From NCBI GenBank assembly GCA_031549885.1, contig JAVBPD010000148.1:1-10760 (forward strand): a DNA stretch of 10,760 bases, written 5' to 3'. Position 1 is the first letter of the stretch; each line of letters begins with the position of its first letter. The stretch is from WQUF01 sp031549885 (GTDB lineage Bacteria; Bacillota; Clostridia; Clostridiales; Clostridiaceae). Position numbers and translations under genes: made by a program. Positions 1-7,049 of the stretch are shown here, in pieces. The notes under the pieces are model-generated. The model made no database searches. It saw nothing but the letters and a program-made list of their open reading frames with translations, and had not been told where the DNA came from.

Positions 1-108
1 GAAGAGCATGTTAAGTTTTATTTAGAAAAAGAAATTTTAAATAAAAAGGCTGTAGATTTAGTAAATGTTAAAAACCAAGAGGAATTAAGCAAAGCAAAAA
101 AAGGCTAA
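1..108 (+). CDS. C-terminal end of a protein, possibly trigger factor (partial)
   Basis: The frame is open from the first base and ends at TAA 106-108, giving the last 35 residues of a protein whose start lies outside the window. The tail is lysine/glutamate rich and helical, with the segment FYLEKEILNKKAVDLV. That pattern (charged helix, then KKAVD-LV) is like the C-terminal arm of trigger factor, the ribosome-bound peptidyl-prolyl isomerase/chaperone, where a 'kAvdfLvenA'-type segment precedes a charged tail. This is a weak, short-range resemblance; another helical protein would look similar. No clear T-tract terminator follows. Confidence 0.45.
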   Translation, partial: EEHVKFYLEKEILNKKAVDLVNVKNQEELSKAKKG

Positions 109-435
109 CTGACAAAAACTGAATAAGAGAGAGGGCAAAGCTACAATATTTTTACAAATATTTAACCACATTTAATGATTCATATCAATTTCTCGAAAAC
201 TTAGGCGCTTTTATAAAAAAATAAGAGGGCTAAAGGAGTCATGCCCAAAAATAGCCAAAAATAAACATAGGTTTAAAAAATATAGTATATTTTAAAACAT
301 TTAATAAAAAATAGTAATAATTTTGGTTACGATTTTTATCATAAAAAGGAATAATATTCACTATTATTTGTCCAACTTTTTAGCATTTGGACTTATATAG
401 ATTAGCTTTATTAATCATCTAAATTTTGTATAAAA
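109..435. other. AT-rich gap without a supported gene
   Basis: This 327-base stretch has no convincing ORF. At 233-264 an AAGGAG sits only 2 nt before ATG 241, opening a 7-codon frame (MPKNSQK, stop 262-264); the spacing is poor and I do not call it a gene. Two small inverted repeats lie at the right end: 350-356/362-368 (AATAATA/TATTATT, 5-nt loop) and 370-375/387-392 (GTCCAA/TTGGAC, 11-nt loop). Neither has a T tract on either strand that would make it a classic terminator. They may be secondary structure in the 3' region of the - strand TPR remnant or chance in AT-rich DNA. Confidence 0.5.
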
Positions 436-723
436 TTAGCAAGTACATTTTTTTAAATAAATCTTTGCCTTTTCATATCTTTCTTTTGAAATATTTAAAA
501 CTTCAAAAGCTTTATCAAACTCATTATTATATCTATAAATATTTATTAAATTTAAATCACAAAGTCCAAAAGTTTCAATATCTCCTGTGTAATCATAAAA
601 AATTTTAGCTTTATCTAAATGTTCTTTTGATAAACCGTAATTTCCAGTATTATAATAAGCTATATTTAAGCTCATATGCATACTGTCTGTAAACACTACA
701 AAAAGTATCTCTGAATAAAAGAC
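436..723 (-). pseudogene. TPR-domain fragment, probable gene remnant
   Basis: The open - strand frame runs from 723 to the stop at 438-436. It encodes roughly two helix-turn-helix TPR units: one around MSLNIAYYNTGNYGLSKEHL and one around LINIYRYNNEFDKAFEVL, followed by SKERYEKA. Such units occur at the C-terminus of HTH-TPR transcriptional regulators and other scaffolds. Possible starts (GTG 696, ATG 681, ATG 675) have no Shine-Dalgarno sequence, and the frame is closed upstream by TAA at 726-724, just before the acetyltransferase leader. There is no room for an N-terminal domain, so this is best read as the broken C-terminal part of a longer gene. A genuine 86-residue TPR protein cannot be excluded. 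Confidence 0.5.
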
Positions 724-774
724 TTAACGGTAAACGAAAATAACTATAAAAATTTCAATAAGGGAGAAATGGAA

Positions 775-1392
775 ATGAATATTAAAGAAAAAATGCACGG
801 TTGCAAGTTGTATTTTCCGAGTGACAAAGAACTGATGAAAGAACAAATGATTTGTCTTGAACGACTGTATGATTTTAACATGACCCGTCCGACAGAATTT
901 GAAAAAAGAACGGCAATGCTTAAAGATATGTTTGCGGAAATAGGTGAGAATTGCTATATTGAACCCCCTCTTCATTCAAATTTCGGATGTCACCATGTAC
1001 ATTTTGGTAAATCTATCTATGCAAATTTTAATTTAACAATGGTAGACGATACACATATTTACGTTGGTGATTATACTATGTTCGGGCCAAACGTGGTATT
1101 AGCGACAGCAGGACACCCAATTTTGCCAGAGCTTCGACAACAAGGATACCAATATAACGCCCCAATTCACATCGGTAAGAACTGTTGGATTGGTGCAGGT
1201 GTTATCATTGTCCCAGGCATTACCATTGGTGATAATGTGGTGATTGGAGCCGGAAGCATTGTTACAAAAGATATACGGTCAAATGTAATTGCCCTTGGCA
1301 ATCCGTGCAAAGCATTGCGTGAAGTGAATGAACATGATAAGGAATACTATTTCAAAGATAGGAAAATTGCCGATGAAGATTTATTATACTAA
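775..1392 (+). CDS. Sugar O-acetyltransferase (maltose/galactoside type, LacA/Maa-like)
   Basis: A 205-residue left-handed beta-helix acetyltransferase that moves acetyl from acetyl-CoA to a sugar hydroxyl in the cytoplasm. The N-terminal 'Mac' cap is residues 1-55 (KMHGCKLYFPSD). Hexapeptide turns follow: YIEPPLHSNFG at 61-71, IYVGDY at 95-100, IHIGKNCWIGAGVIIVPG at 131-148 and ITIGDNVVIGAGSIVTKDI at 149-167. TAGHP (His114) matches the catalytic histidine of LacA (His115). ALGNPCK (173-179) is the usual acetyl-CoA-side motif. Length equals E. coli LacA (203). I start at ATG 775 because AAGGGAG (760-766) is 8 nt away; ATG 769 would be only 2 nt away. G+C is about 42% on sampled lines against about 28% around it, so it was probably acquired. 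The acceptor sugar cannot be told from sequence. Confidence 0.93.
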   Translation: MNIKEKMHGCKLYFPSDKELMKEQMICLERLYDFNMTRPTEFEKRTAMLKDMFAEIGENCYIEPPLHSNFGCHHVHFGKSIYANFNLTMVDDTHIYVGDYTMFGPNVVLATAGHPILPELRQQGYQYNAPIHIGKNCWIGAGVIIVPGITIGDNVVIGAGSIVTKDIRSNVIALGNPCKALREVNEHDKEYYFKDRKIADEDLLY

Positions 1393-1413
1393 AGATGATA
1401 TTTATTATGAATT

Positions 1414-1500
1414 ATGAAAAAAGCAAATGATATTGAAATTACTGTTAATTGGAATAGTGGTAATGAATCTCATAATTTTATATTAAAAAATTCAAAATAA
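1414..1500 (+). CDS. Short ORF of 28 codons, doubtful
   Basis: ATG 1414 to TAA 1498-1500 encodes a 28-residue peptide beginning MKKANDIEITVNW and ending FILKNSK. There is no good ribosome binding site (the nearest purines, AAAGATGAT, are about 15 nt upstream) and the stop codon forms the edge of the terminator hairpin. It may be the surviving tail of a larger gene broken when the acetyltransferase arrived, or a chance frame. I recognise no family. Confidence 0.15.
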   Translation: MKKANDIEITVNWNSGNESHNFILKNSK

Positions 1501-1547
1501 ATATAACCTTAGTGCAATAATAAAAGTATTTCACTAAGGTTATATTT
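1499..1547. terminator. Hairpin terminator between convergent genes
   Basis: Perfect 16-bp arms at 1499-1514 and 1532-1547 (core ATAACCTTAGTG / CACTAAGGTTAT) with a 17-nt loop. It sits between the ends of the acetyltransferase (+) and aspartokinase (-). On the - strand the stem is followed by a T-rich run (TTATTTTGAATTTTTT), so it most clearly serves the aspartokinase transcript. On the + strand the downstream sequence is not T-rich, so termination of the acetyltransferase is less certain. Confidence 0.75.
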
Positions 1548-1575
1548 GTCTAAGATGGAGTTATAGAGTTATGCA

Positions 1576-2928
1576 CTAGATTACAAAAAACTCTTCATAT
1601 AAAGCTTTCACAGCGGTATCTGCATCTTCCTCTTTAAAACCAATCATAATACTAACCCTTGATGCCCCTTGATTCATCATTTCAATATTTATTTTGTTTT
1701 TCCCAAGGGAAGAAAATGCCTTTGCCGCAAGTCCTATAACATCCATAATCCCTTCGCCAACGATCATAGCAAGAGCCTTATTGTGTTCTATCGTTATATC
1801 GTCCACATTTAATACATCATTTATTTTTTCTTTAATTCTCTCTATAATTTCATCATTTAATTGATCAGATGTTAAAATTACCGATAAATCATCAATTCCT
1901 GATGGTGTATGCTCATATGATAAATGTTCATCTTCAAGTATTTCAAGCAATTTTCTACCAAATCCAATTTCTCTATTCATAAGATACTTTTTTATATTTA
2001 TGATGGAAAAGCCTTTACTACAAGCAATACCGGTTACAGGATTGCCGTTTAATTCTCTTTTTCTCACTATTAAAGTGCCTTCAGAGCTTGGATTATTAGT
2101 ATTTTTAATTAAAACAGGTATCCTCTTTTTATATATTGGTTCCAAAGTTTCTTCTTGCAAAACTGAAAAACCTGCATAAGAAAGCTCTCTCATTTCACGA
2201 TAAGTCATTACTTGAATTGACTTAGGATCTTTTACAATATTTGGGTTTGCAACAAAAACACTATCAACATCGGTAAAGTTCTCATAAAGGTCTGCATCAA
2301 CACTTGCAGCTACTATAGAACCAGTTATATCAGAACCTCCCCTTGGAAATGTTATTATATCTTTATTTTTTGTATAACCAAAGAAACCAGGTATAACTAA
2401 AATTCCTTCAATATCTTTTAATTTTTTTAAATTTTCATAGGATTCTTGCAAAACCCTAGCATTTCCATATTCATCGCTTAAAAATAAACCATATTCACCA
2501 GGGTTTATATATTTAGCGTTTTCTCCTAAAGAAACTAAATATTCAGTTATAATTTTAGCAGATACATCTTCACCAAATGCTTTTATTAAATCAAGAAAAA
2601 CTTCATCTCTTTTATTAAAGCTTAATAATCTATTATTTAAATCAATTTCAATTTCCTTTAAAATATTTATATTAAGATTTAATCCTTCTATAATTTCTTT
2701 AAGCCTATTGATAATTTCTTCTAACTCTTTATAATAAGCTTCATTTAAAATTTTTAAAGTAGCGCATTTAATAAGTAAATCCGTTGTCTTTGCATCATCA
2801 GAAAACCTCTTTCCAGGTGCAGAAACTACTACAAACTTCCTGCTTCTATCAGAAAGAACTATATCACAGGATTTTTTTATCTGGTCACTTGTTGCCATTG
2901 AAGTTCCACCAAATTTAATAACTTTCAT
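1576..2928 (-). CDS. Aspartate kinase (monofunctional, two ACT domains)
   Basis: Phosphorylates L-aspartate with ATP, the first step to lysine, threonine, methionine and diaminopimelate. The 450-residue product has the kinase domain at about 1-290: KFGGTSMA (5-12), VVVSAPGK (33-40), GEYGLFLSDEYGNA (144-157), FPRGGSDITGS (194-204) and FTDVDSVFVANP (218-229). Two ACT regulatory domains follow, about 305-380 and 385-447; the second contains MNQGASRVSIMIGF (418-431), the effector-binding and dimer segment. Length matches the ~450-residue class (for example Bacillus YclM). I start at ATG 2928 because AGGTGG (2939-2934) is 5 nt upstream; a GTG at 2937 lies inside that site. It stands alone, with no dapA, asd or hom beside it. 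Which amino acid inhibits it (Lys, Thr or both) cannot be read safely, so no gene symbol is given. Confidence 0.97.
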   Translation of the reverse strand: MKVIKFGGTSMATSDQIKKSCDIVLSDRSRKFVVVSAPGKRFSDDAKTTDLLIKCATLKILNEAYYKELEEIINRLKEIIEGLNLNINILKEIEIDLNNRLLSFNKRDEVFLDLIKAFGEDVSAKIITEYLVSLGENAKYINPGEYGLFLSDEYGNARVLQESYENLKKLKDIEGILVIPGFFGYTKNKDIITFPRGGSDITGSIVAASVDADLYENFTDVDSVFVANPNIVKDPKSIQVMTYREMRELSYAGFSVLQEETLEPIYKKRIPVLIKNTNNPSSEGTLIVRKRELNGNPVTGIACSKGFSIINIKKYLMNREIGFGRKLLEILEDEHLSYEHTPSGIDDLSVILTSDQLNDEIIERIKEKINDVLNVDDITIEHNKALAMIVGEGIMDVIGLAAKAFSSLGKNKINIEMMNQGASRVSIMIGFKEEDADTAVKALYEEFFVI

Positions 2929-2967
2929 TAAAACCACCTATTTTCCAAATTATTTATTTTAAAAATC

Positions 2968-2973
2968 ATTATA
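2968..2973 (-). promoter_or_regulatory. Possible -10 of the aspartokinase promoter
   Basis: The - strand reads TATAAT exactly at 2973-2968, 40 nt ahead of the aspartokinase start. The hexamer 17 nt further upstream is TTTTAA, a poor -35. The site directly abuts the terminator of the upstream lysin gene. There is no L-box or T-box-like leader in the short space between, so regulation is probably by enzyme feedback or a protein repressor rather than a riboswitch. Confidence 0.4.
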
Positions 2974-2976
2974 CAT

Positions 2977-3032
2977 AAAAAGCACTACATTTAAAATAAT
3001 TTTAATAAAATCCATTAAAAGTAGTGCTTTTT
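2977..3032 (-). terminator. Rho-independent terminator of the GH25 lysin gene
   Basis: Outer arms 2977-2988 (AAAAAGCACTAC) and 3021-3032 (GTAGTGCTTTTT) are 12-bp perfect complements; an inner stem TTTTAAT (3000-3006)/ATTAAAA (3014-3020) stacks inside, leaving an 11-nt bulge. On the - strand the GC part is followed by CTTTTTATG, a short T tract. It begins 22 bases past the lysin stop codon, so it should end that transcript before the aspartokinase promoter. Confidence 0.8.
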
Positions 3033-3054
3033 TATTTATCTATTGTTTATCTTA

Positions 3055-4149
3055 TTAAATAATTTCCCATTGACTGATATAGCCAATTACGCAATCTTCT
3101 CCAGCGCCAACATTTACATCATCAGAAACTATTTTGTAAAATATATCTCCAAAATAATTAGAAAATGGCTCACCATCATAAAGATAATAATTTCCAGTTA
3201 CTAAATATGAAGTTTCTATATTTTCAGAATTTTTGTATACCGAACAATCTTTTAAATATACTTTTAACCCAGCTCCCAAGTTGCCATTTATTGATGACAT
3301 CAATATGCCGCTTGGTCCTTTTGTTAAATCTTTTTCCATTGCCCATCCAATACTGTTTCCTAACAAATATGGAGCTGGCAGTATCATATCAACAATATCA
3401 TTTATAAAAGTTAAATAGTTTTCATAAAACTTATTTAACTTTTTTTCTGCATGGCTATCCTCATATAAATACCCATTGAAATAAACAATATCATCAACTT
3501 TAAATAAAGTATCTAGCTCAGGAGCCGATTCAGGATATAGTATTAAAGATTTATTTTTTTCATGAACAATAGCTGCGTAATCATTATACGCATAATCTAA
3601 ACCAACATATCCATCAATGCCTTTGATTGTTCCTGATACACTATATTTCCATATTCCAGTTTTACCTTTATATGTGTTTTCAGGCCCTGGATCAAATACC
3701 CAATGATCATAGTTTTGAAGTCTTTCATCATCAAAAACTTTTGCAAACCATGAGCTGCTAGAATAAATCATTGAATAATATCCTGCATTAATTGTTGCTT
3801 GCAAAAAAGCTAATGCAATTTCAGTAATAAGACTTTGAAGCAAATATTCTCCTGATGGATCTTCAATATGCAAAGCCACTGGATAATCAATGTCATAACC
3901 ACTTATTGTATTTATAAAATGATTTGCTTCATCAATTGCTTCTTCTACAGAAACCGCATAACAATAGTGATATGCTCCAACATATATTCCATTATTCTTT
4001 GCGTTTATGACGTTTTCTGCAAACATTGGATCAACTCCAGAAGCGCCATAACTAGCTCGTACCATTGCAAAACGAATCCCATCTTCATAAACTTTTGCCC
4101 AATCAATATACTCTTGACAATAACTTACATCAATACCTTTAATATACAT
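3055..4149 (-). CDS. GH25-type lysozyme-like protein with two SH3-like repeats, active site altered
   Basis: Residues 1-200 are a GH25 (Cellosyl/Lyc muramidase) barrel: GIDVSYCQEYIDW (5-17), VRASYG (30-35), GAYHYCYA (58-65), YPVAL-HIED (89-97), IWKYS (166-170) and a final VGLDYAY (182-188). GH25 enzymes cleave the MurNAc-GlcNAc bond. Here the catalytic DxE motif reads His94-Ile-Glu96 (codon CAT at 3870-3868, one base from GAT), and the usual WQY and VDLD read WKY and VGLD. Two SH3-like wall-binding modules follow: about 216-276 (FKVDDIVYFNGYLYEDS, then APYLLG, GWAMEKDL) and about 295-362 (LKVYLKDCSVY, TGNYYLYDG, VIGYISQ). There is no signal peptide, as in phage endolysins. AAGGTGA precedes ATG 4149 closely. 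It is probably a prophage-derived lysin; it may be inactive or work as a wall-binding protein. Confidence 0.88.
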   Translation of the reverse strand: MYIKGIDVSYCQEYIDWAKVYEDGIRFAMVRASYGASGVDPMFAENVINAKNNGIYVGAYHYCYAVSVEEAIDEANHFINTISGYDIDYPVALHIEDPSGEYLLQSLITEIALAFLQATINAGYYSMIYSSSSWFAKVFDDERLQNYDHWVFDPGPENTYKGKTGIWKYSVSGTIKGIDGYVGLDYAYNDYAAIVHEKNKSLILYPESAPELDTLFKVDDIVYFNGYLYEDSHAEKKLNKFYENYLTFINDIVDMILPAPYLLGNSIGWAMEKDLTKGPSGILMSSINGNLGAGLKVYLKDCSVYKNSENIETSYLVTGNYYLYDGEPFSNYFGDIFYKIVSDDVNVGAGEDCVIGYISQWEII

Positions 4150-4199
4150 AAATCACCTTGCGATAGTTATACATAATATTTAGACTTGTTATTTCTAGT

Positions 4200-4221
4200 G
4201 TTATAACAATCTATTTATAAC
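4200..4221. repeat. Short inverted repeat upstream of the GH25 gene
   Basis: GTTATAA (4200-4206) and TTATAAC (4215-4221) form perfect 7-nt arms around an 8-nt spacer, 51 bases ahead of the lysin start codon in a 142-base gap. It could be an operator for that gene. In DNA this AT-rich the match may be chance. I see no convincing -35/-10 pair or T-tract terminator in this gap, so read-through from the ABC operon upstream is possible. Confidence 0.25.
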
Positions 4222-4291
4222 CCCCTTCACGCTATATAATATGAAGTTTTACATGTTTTGGTCATAAATTATAATCCAGCACATTATGTAA

Positions 4292-4939
4292 TTAATTTAA
4301 TTTCTTTATAAAAAGATATTTGTAAATCAAAGTAGCAAAAATAAACAAGCTTCCAATAATCAGTAAACAATATTTCTCATTAAAACTATCTTTCGATAAT
4401 GAAAATAAATAAACCATCTTTAAGCTTTCACTTCCTAAAAACATATTTATCATATAATATCCAAAGGGTAATAAATATCCAACCACTATATTGTCTAAAA
4501 TCCCATATACAAAATAACCAATAGATCCAAGAAAAAATGATGTTGCAAATGTGCCTAAAATAAACATCTTTACATCAAATTTACAAGAAAACAAAACCAT
4601 TATAAAAATAAACCCAGATATAAAAGCTCCAAGCAAAATTAAAGATAAAAAAATTCTTATTAAATATATATTTATTGTAGAAGTATATTTTGAAAAAACA
4701 ACTTCTTGTATATTTTTATCTTGTTCAGGTAAAAAAAGTGGTGTGATAAAAATTATTCCGCTTAAAGAAATAAAGCGTTCAAGGACAAAACTAGAAGATA
4801 TGCTATCAAGATTTTTTATTCCAAATATTAAGGGAGCTAAAATAACAAGGAAAATTGCCAGGGCTAAGTTATATAGAATTATTAGCTTTAGCTGAACCTT
4901 TGAAATCTCTAAACATGCTCTTAAGTTTTCCTGTAACAT
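4292..4939 (-). CDS. ABC-2-type transporter permease, small subunit
   Basis: A 215-residue membrane protein with about six hydrophobic segments (roughly 19-40, 56-70, 92-118, 127-148, 152-168, 191-210) and a lysine-rich end (IKKLN). The cytoplasmic N-terminus and the PEQDKNIQEVVFSKYTS loop (71-87), after the second segment, resemble the coupling region of ABC-2 exporter subunits. It is the last gene of the sigma/ABC operon and starts 71 bases inside the preceding permease. The start is well supported: AAGGAGG lies 10 nt before ATG 4939 and there is no other usable Met before the first membrane segment. It presumably pairs with the larger permease and the ATPase as one exporter. Substrate unknown; peptide antibiotic, lantibiotic or lipid are typical of such pumps. 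Confidence 0.8.
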   Translation of the reverse strand: MLQENLRACLEISKVQLKLIILYNLALAIFLVILAPLIFGIKNLDSISSSFVLERFISLSGIIFITPLFLPEQDKNIQEVVFSKYTSTINIYLIRIFLSLILLGAFISGFIFIMVLFSCKFDVKMFILGTFATSFFLGSIGYFVYGILDNIVVGYLLPFGYYMINMFLGSESLKMVYLFSLSKDSFNEKYCLLIIGSLFIFATLIYKYLFIKKLN

Positions 4940-6065
4940 TAATTTTTCGCCTCCTTTTTAAATCATAGATAAGTATAGTTAACATCACTAATAAAATTGA
5001 AATCATTACATATGAAGCTCTGTTTATTATTAGATCTCTCATATTATCTATAACTAATTGTAAATTCCCTAATGAGTTGTGCCGAATAGCAATTTGAAAA
5101 CCATAATCTCCACCATCTAAAGATTTATTTGTTCCAATTGTTAAAAAGCTAAATAAAAATTGCATTAAAATCCCAATAGGAGTATCGGTTAAAACAGTAA
5201 AAAAAATCCCTACTGCTGTAGTAGTTAAAATAGAAGGCATAAGCCAGCTAAAAATATATTTTATAAATGCAAAATTATCTATAGTAAAGCCATTTTTAGC
5301 ACCAAAATCTATAAGCTGTATTGTTGGAATTATGGATAAAAATAAATAAGGCAATACCATCATTGTTACAATTGCAAAATATCTTACAATAATTATTTTA
5401 GTCGATGTTATTCTGCGTGAGTAAAGAAGCTCATTTATATTCACCCTTCTATCATTTATAAAAAACCATACTGGAATAAATATAGAAAATAAAGCAATTG
5501 TCAAACCCATGTAATCACAAAATAACCTAGCATATGCACCGCTAATTTTATCTTTTTCAATGAAATCATCATACTCTTTTATCTTTTCTTCATAGGTAAT
5601 AGCTATTTTTCCATACTTCTTTAATTGATTTTGTGCATAATTTGATCCACCACCAAGAATTTTATCTATATAATTCATTTTCTCTTTAAATTCCTCATAA
5701 CTTATATTTATAGGCTTGCTGTTTGGAAAACCAGCTATTTCATTTAATATTTTTTCAATTTCTTTTAAATTCTTTTCATCGAGCTTAATAGTCTTTATAA
5801 AACCAAAAGGGTAAGTTATAAATCTATTTTCCCTATATTCATTTATAAGGCTAGAAATTGCATTTGGCATTACTTGTTCTTTAATTTCTGCATCTTTAAA
5901 GCCATAGTTACCTACGCCTTCAGCAGGCTTTATTATGGTATTATCACGTGTAAAGTTTCCAAGCTGGGTAATATAAAATACAATCACAACAAATACAAAA
6001 GCAAAATATATTATGCTTTTTAAAATTCGCTTGCATTCCTTAAAATAAAGGTTGGAAAACATCAT
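4869..6065 (-). CDS. ABC-2-type transporter permease with large extracytoplasmic domain
   Basis: 398 residues. One membrane segment (17-37) is followed by a roughly 145-residue, mostly polar region (38-183) that should lie outside the cell, then further membrane segments at about 184-204, 226-254, 267-290, 297-312 and 350-367, and a basic cytoplasmic tail (DLKRRRK, 368-374). INDRRVNINELLYSRRIT (203-220) is the cytoplasmic loop typical of ABC-2 permeases that contacts the ATPase. The start codons ATGATG overlap the ATPase stop (ATGA, 4 nt); GGGAGGG lies 5 nt before the first. The large outer domain suggests recognition of a substrate at the membrane surface. The sequence is divergent from the well-known BcrB/LanFEG permeases, so the substrate is not assigned. 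Confidence 0.82.
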   Translation of the reverse strand: MMFSNLYFKECKRILKSIIYFAFVFVVIVFYITQLGNFTRDNTIIKPAEGVGNYGFKDAEIKEQVMPNAISSLINEYRENRFITYPFGFIKTIKLDEKNLKEIEKILNEIAGFPNSKPINISYEEFKEKMNYIDKILGGGSNYAQNQLKKYGKIAITYEEKIKEYDDFIEKDKISGAYARLFCDYMGLTIALFSIFIPVWFFINDRRVNINELLYSRRITSTKIIIVRYFAIVTMMVLPYLFLSIIPTIQLIDFGAKNGFTIDNFAFIKYIFSWLMPSILTTTAVGIFFTVLTDTPIGILMQFLFSFLTIGTNKSLDGGDYGFQIAIRHNSLGNLQLVIDNMRDLIINRASYVMISILLVMLTILIYDLKRRRKINVTGKLKSMFRDFKGSAKANNSI

Positions 6066-6778
6066 TTAAGCCCTCCCATCTTTTTCATGTAAGCATCTTC
6101 AAGGCATCTTTCATTATTTATAAATTTTTTTAACTCTCCACTGTATATAATTTCTCCTTTGTCAAGGATAGCAATGTCCTTGCATGTCTTTTCTATATCT
6201 TCCACTATATGAGTTGAAAGTATAACTATTCTATCTTCTGCTATATTGCAAATTAAATTTCTAAAGCGTATGCGCTCTTCAGGATCAAGCCCTGCTGTAG
6301 GCTCGTCAACTATAAGAACTTTAGGATCATTAAGTATTGCTTGTGCAATGCCAAGTCGTCTTTTCATGCCTCCTGAAAGCGCCCTTACTTTCATTTTATA
6401 AAAATCTCGAAGATTTACCATTTCAAGAAGTTTCATGATTCTATTTTTTCTAATTGATGTTGTAAGTTTAGATAATATTCCTAAATAATCCATAGCCTCA
6501 TAAACGCTCATATTAGGGTAAATAGAAAAATCTTGAGGAAGATAACCAATAATTTCTCTAACCTTTTTAGCATTTTCAATGTCGATACCACAAATGGTTA
6601 TACTACCACTTGTTTTATGAAGCAATGTGGTCAATATCCTCATAAGAGTAGTTTTTCCAGCCCCATTTCTTCCAAGAAGTCCAAACATACCATTTTTAAT
6701 ATTCAATGAAACTTGTTTAAGAGCTTCTTTTTCATCAAATTTTTTTGTTAAATCCTTAATGATAATCTCTGTTTTCAT
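6062..6778 (-). CDS. ABC transporter ATP-binding protein (exporter type)
   Basis: A complete 238-residue nucleotide-binding domain: Walker A GRNGAGKTT (36-44), Q-loop Gln82 in GYLPQDF, signature LSGGMKRRLGIA (134-145), Walker B VLIVDEP (154-160), D-loop AGLD (162-165) and H-loop His190 in STHIVED. The sequence is of the ABC-2/CcmA class (GYLPQDFSIYPNMSVYEAMDYLG) that drives efflux of peptides, antibiotics or lipids. All catalytic residues are present. It starts 23 bases inside the upstream small membrane protein gene, with AGAGGG about 10 nt before ATG 6778, and its stop overlaps the permease start, so the operon is translationally coupled. Confidence 0.96.
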   Translation of the reverse strand: MKTEIIIKDLTKKFDEKEALKQVSLNIKNGMFGLLGRNGAGKTTLMRILTTLLHKTSGSITICGIDIENAKKVREIIGYLPQDFSIYPNMSVYEAMDYLGILSKLTTSIRKNRIMKLLEMVNLRDFYKMKVRALSGGMKRRLGIAQAILNDPKVLIVDEPTAGLDPEERIRFRNLICNIAEDRIVILSTHIVEDIEKTCKDIAILDKGEIIYSGELKKFINNERCLEDAYMKKMGGLK

Positions 6779-7049
6779 TATAATTAAGCCCTCTACTTTC
6801 TAAAAAATATGCTATTATAAGTGCAATTAGCCCAAGGATAAAAGCCATGCTAAGTCTATTAGTTGATTTAACTTCTAAAATTATTATTAAAATAATAAAG
6901 CACAAAATAACCATTGAAGTATATGTTATGATATTTTTCTTTAAAATTTTTGCATTTCTACTTTTAGCAAGTTGTTTTTCATTTTCTTCCCATTCTATCC
7001 TTGAAATTTTATCCCACATTGAATCCAAAAATTCTTGTTCACTTTTCAC
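6756..7049 (-). CDS. Small two-TM protein, candidate anti-sigma factor
   Basis: 97 residues with a charged N-terminal cytoplasmic part (1-38, FLDSMWDKISRIEWEENE), two hydrophobic segments (about 40-59 and 66-83) joined by a short loop, and a polar end. It lies directly after an ECF sigma gene and overlaps it by 11 nt. Membrane anti-sigma factors normally occupy this place, so that role is inferred from position and topology. There is no HxxxCxxC zinc anti-sigma motif and I recognise no family. I chose GTG 7049 because AAGGGG (7064-7059) is 9 nt upstream; an in-frame ATG at 7058 touches that site and a TTG at 7067 is upstream of it. Confidence 0.7.
   Translation of the reverse strand: MKSEQEFLDSMWDKISRIEWEENEKQLAKSRNAKILKKNIITYTSMVILCFIILIIILEVKSTNRLSMAFILGLIALIIAYFLESRGLNYNENRDYH

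Noticed and set aside
241..264. 7-codon leader peptide MPKNSQK
   Set aside because: AAGGAG is only 2 nt from the ATG and no attenuator-like structure or downstream gene follows.
426..608. 60-residue + strand ORF opposite the TPR fragment
   Set aside because: Low-complexity Tyr/Leu/Lys sequence; the - strand frame shows real TPR helices instead.
724..975. 83-residue - strand ORF
   Set aside because: It is the antisense shadow of the start of the acetyltransferase gene, with no ribosome binding site or recognisable domain.
2929..3054. Lysine riboswitch (L-box) before aspartokinase
   Set aside because: Only 126 bases are available, mostly taken by the terminator of the upstream gene, and no L-box-like GC-rich conserved stems are visible.
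3165..4176. Several + strand ORFs (80, 61 and 102 residues) opposite the GH25 gene
   Set aside because: All lie antisense to a gene with clear GH25 and SH3-like motifs; they have low-complexity composition and no start signals.
4551..4895. 114-residue + strand ORF opposite the small permease
   Set aside because: Antisense to a gene with a good ribosome binding site and six membrane segments; its Lys/Ile-rich sequence is what an inverted AT-rich membrane gene gives.
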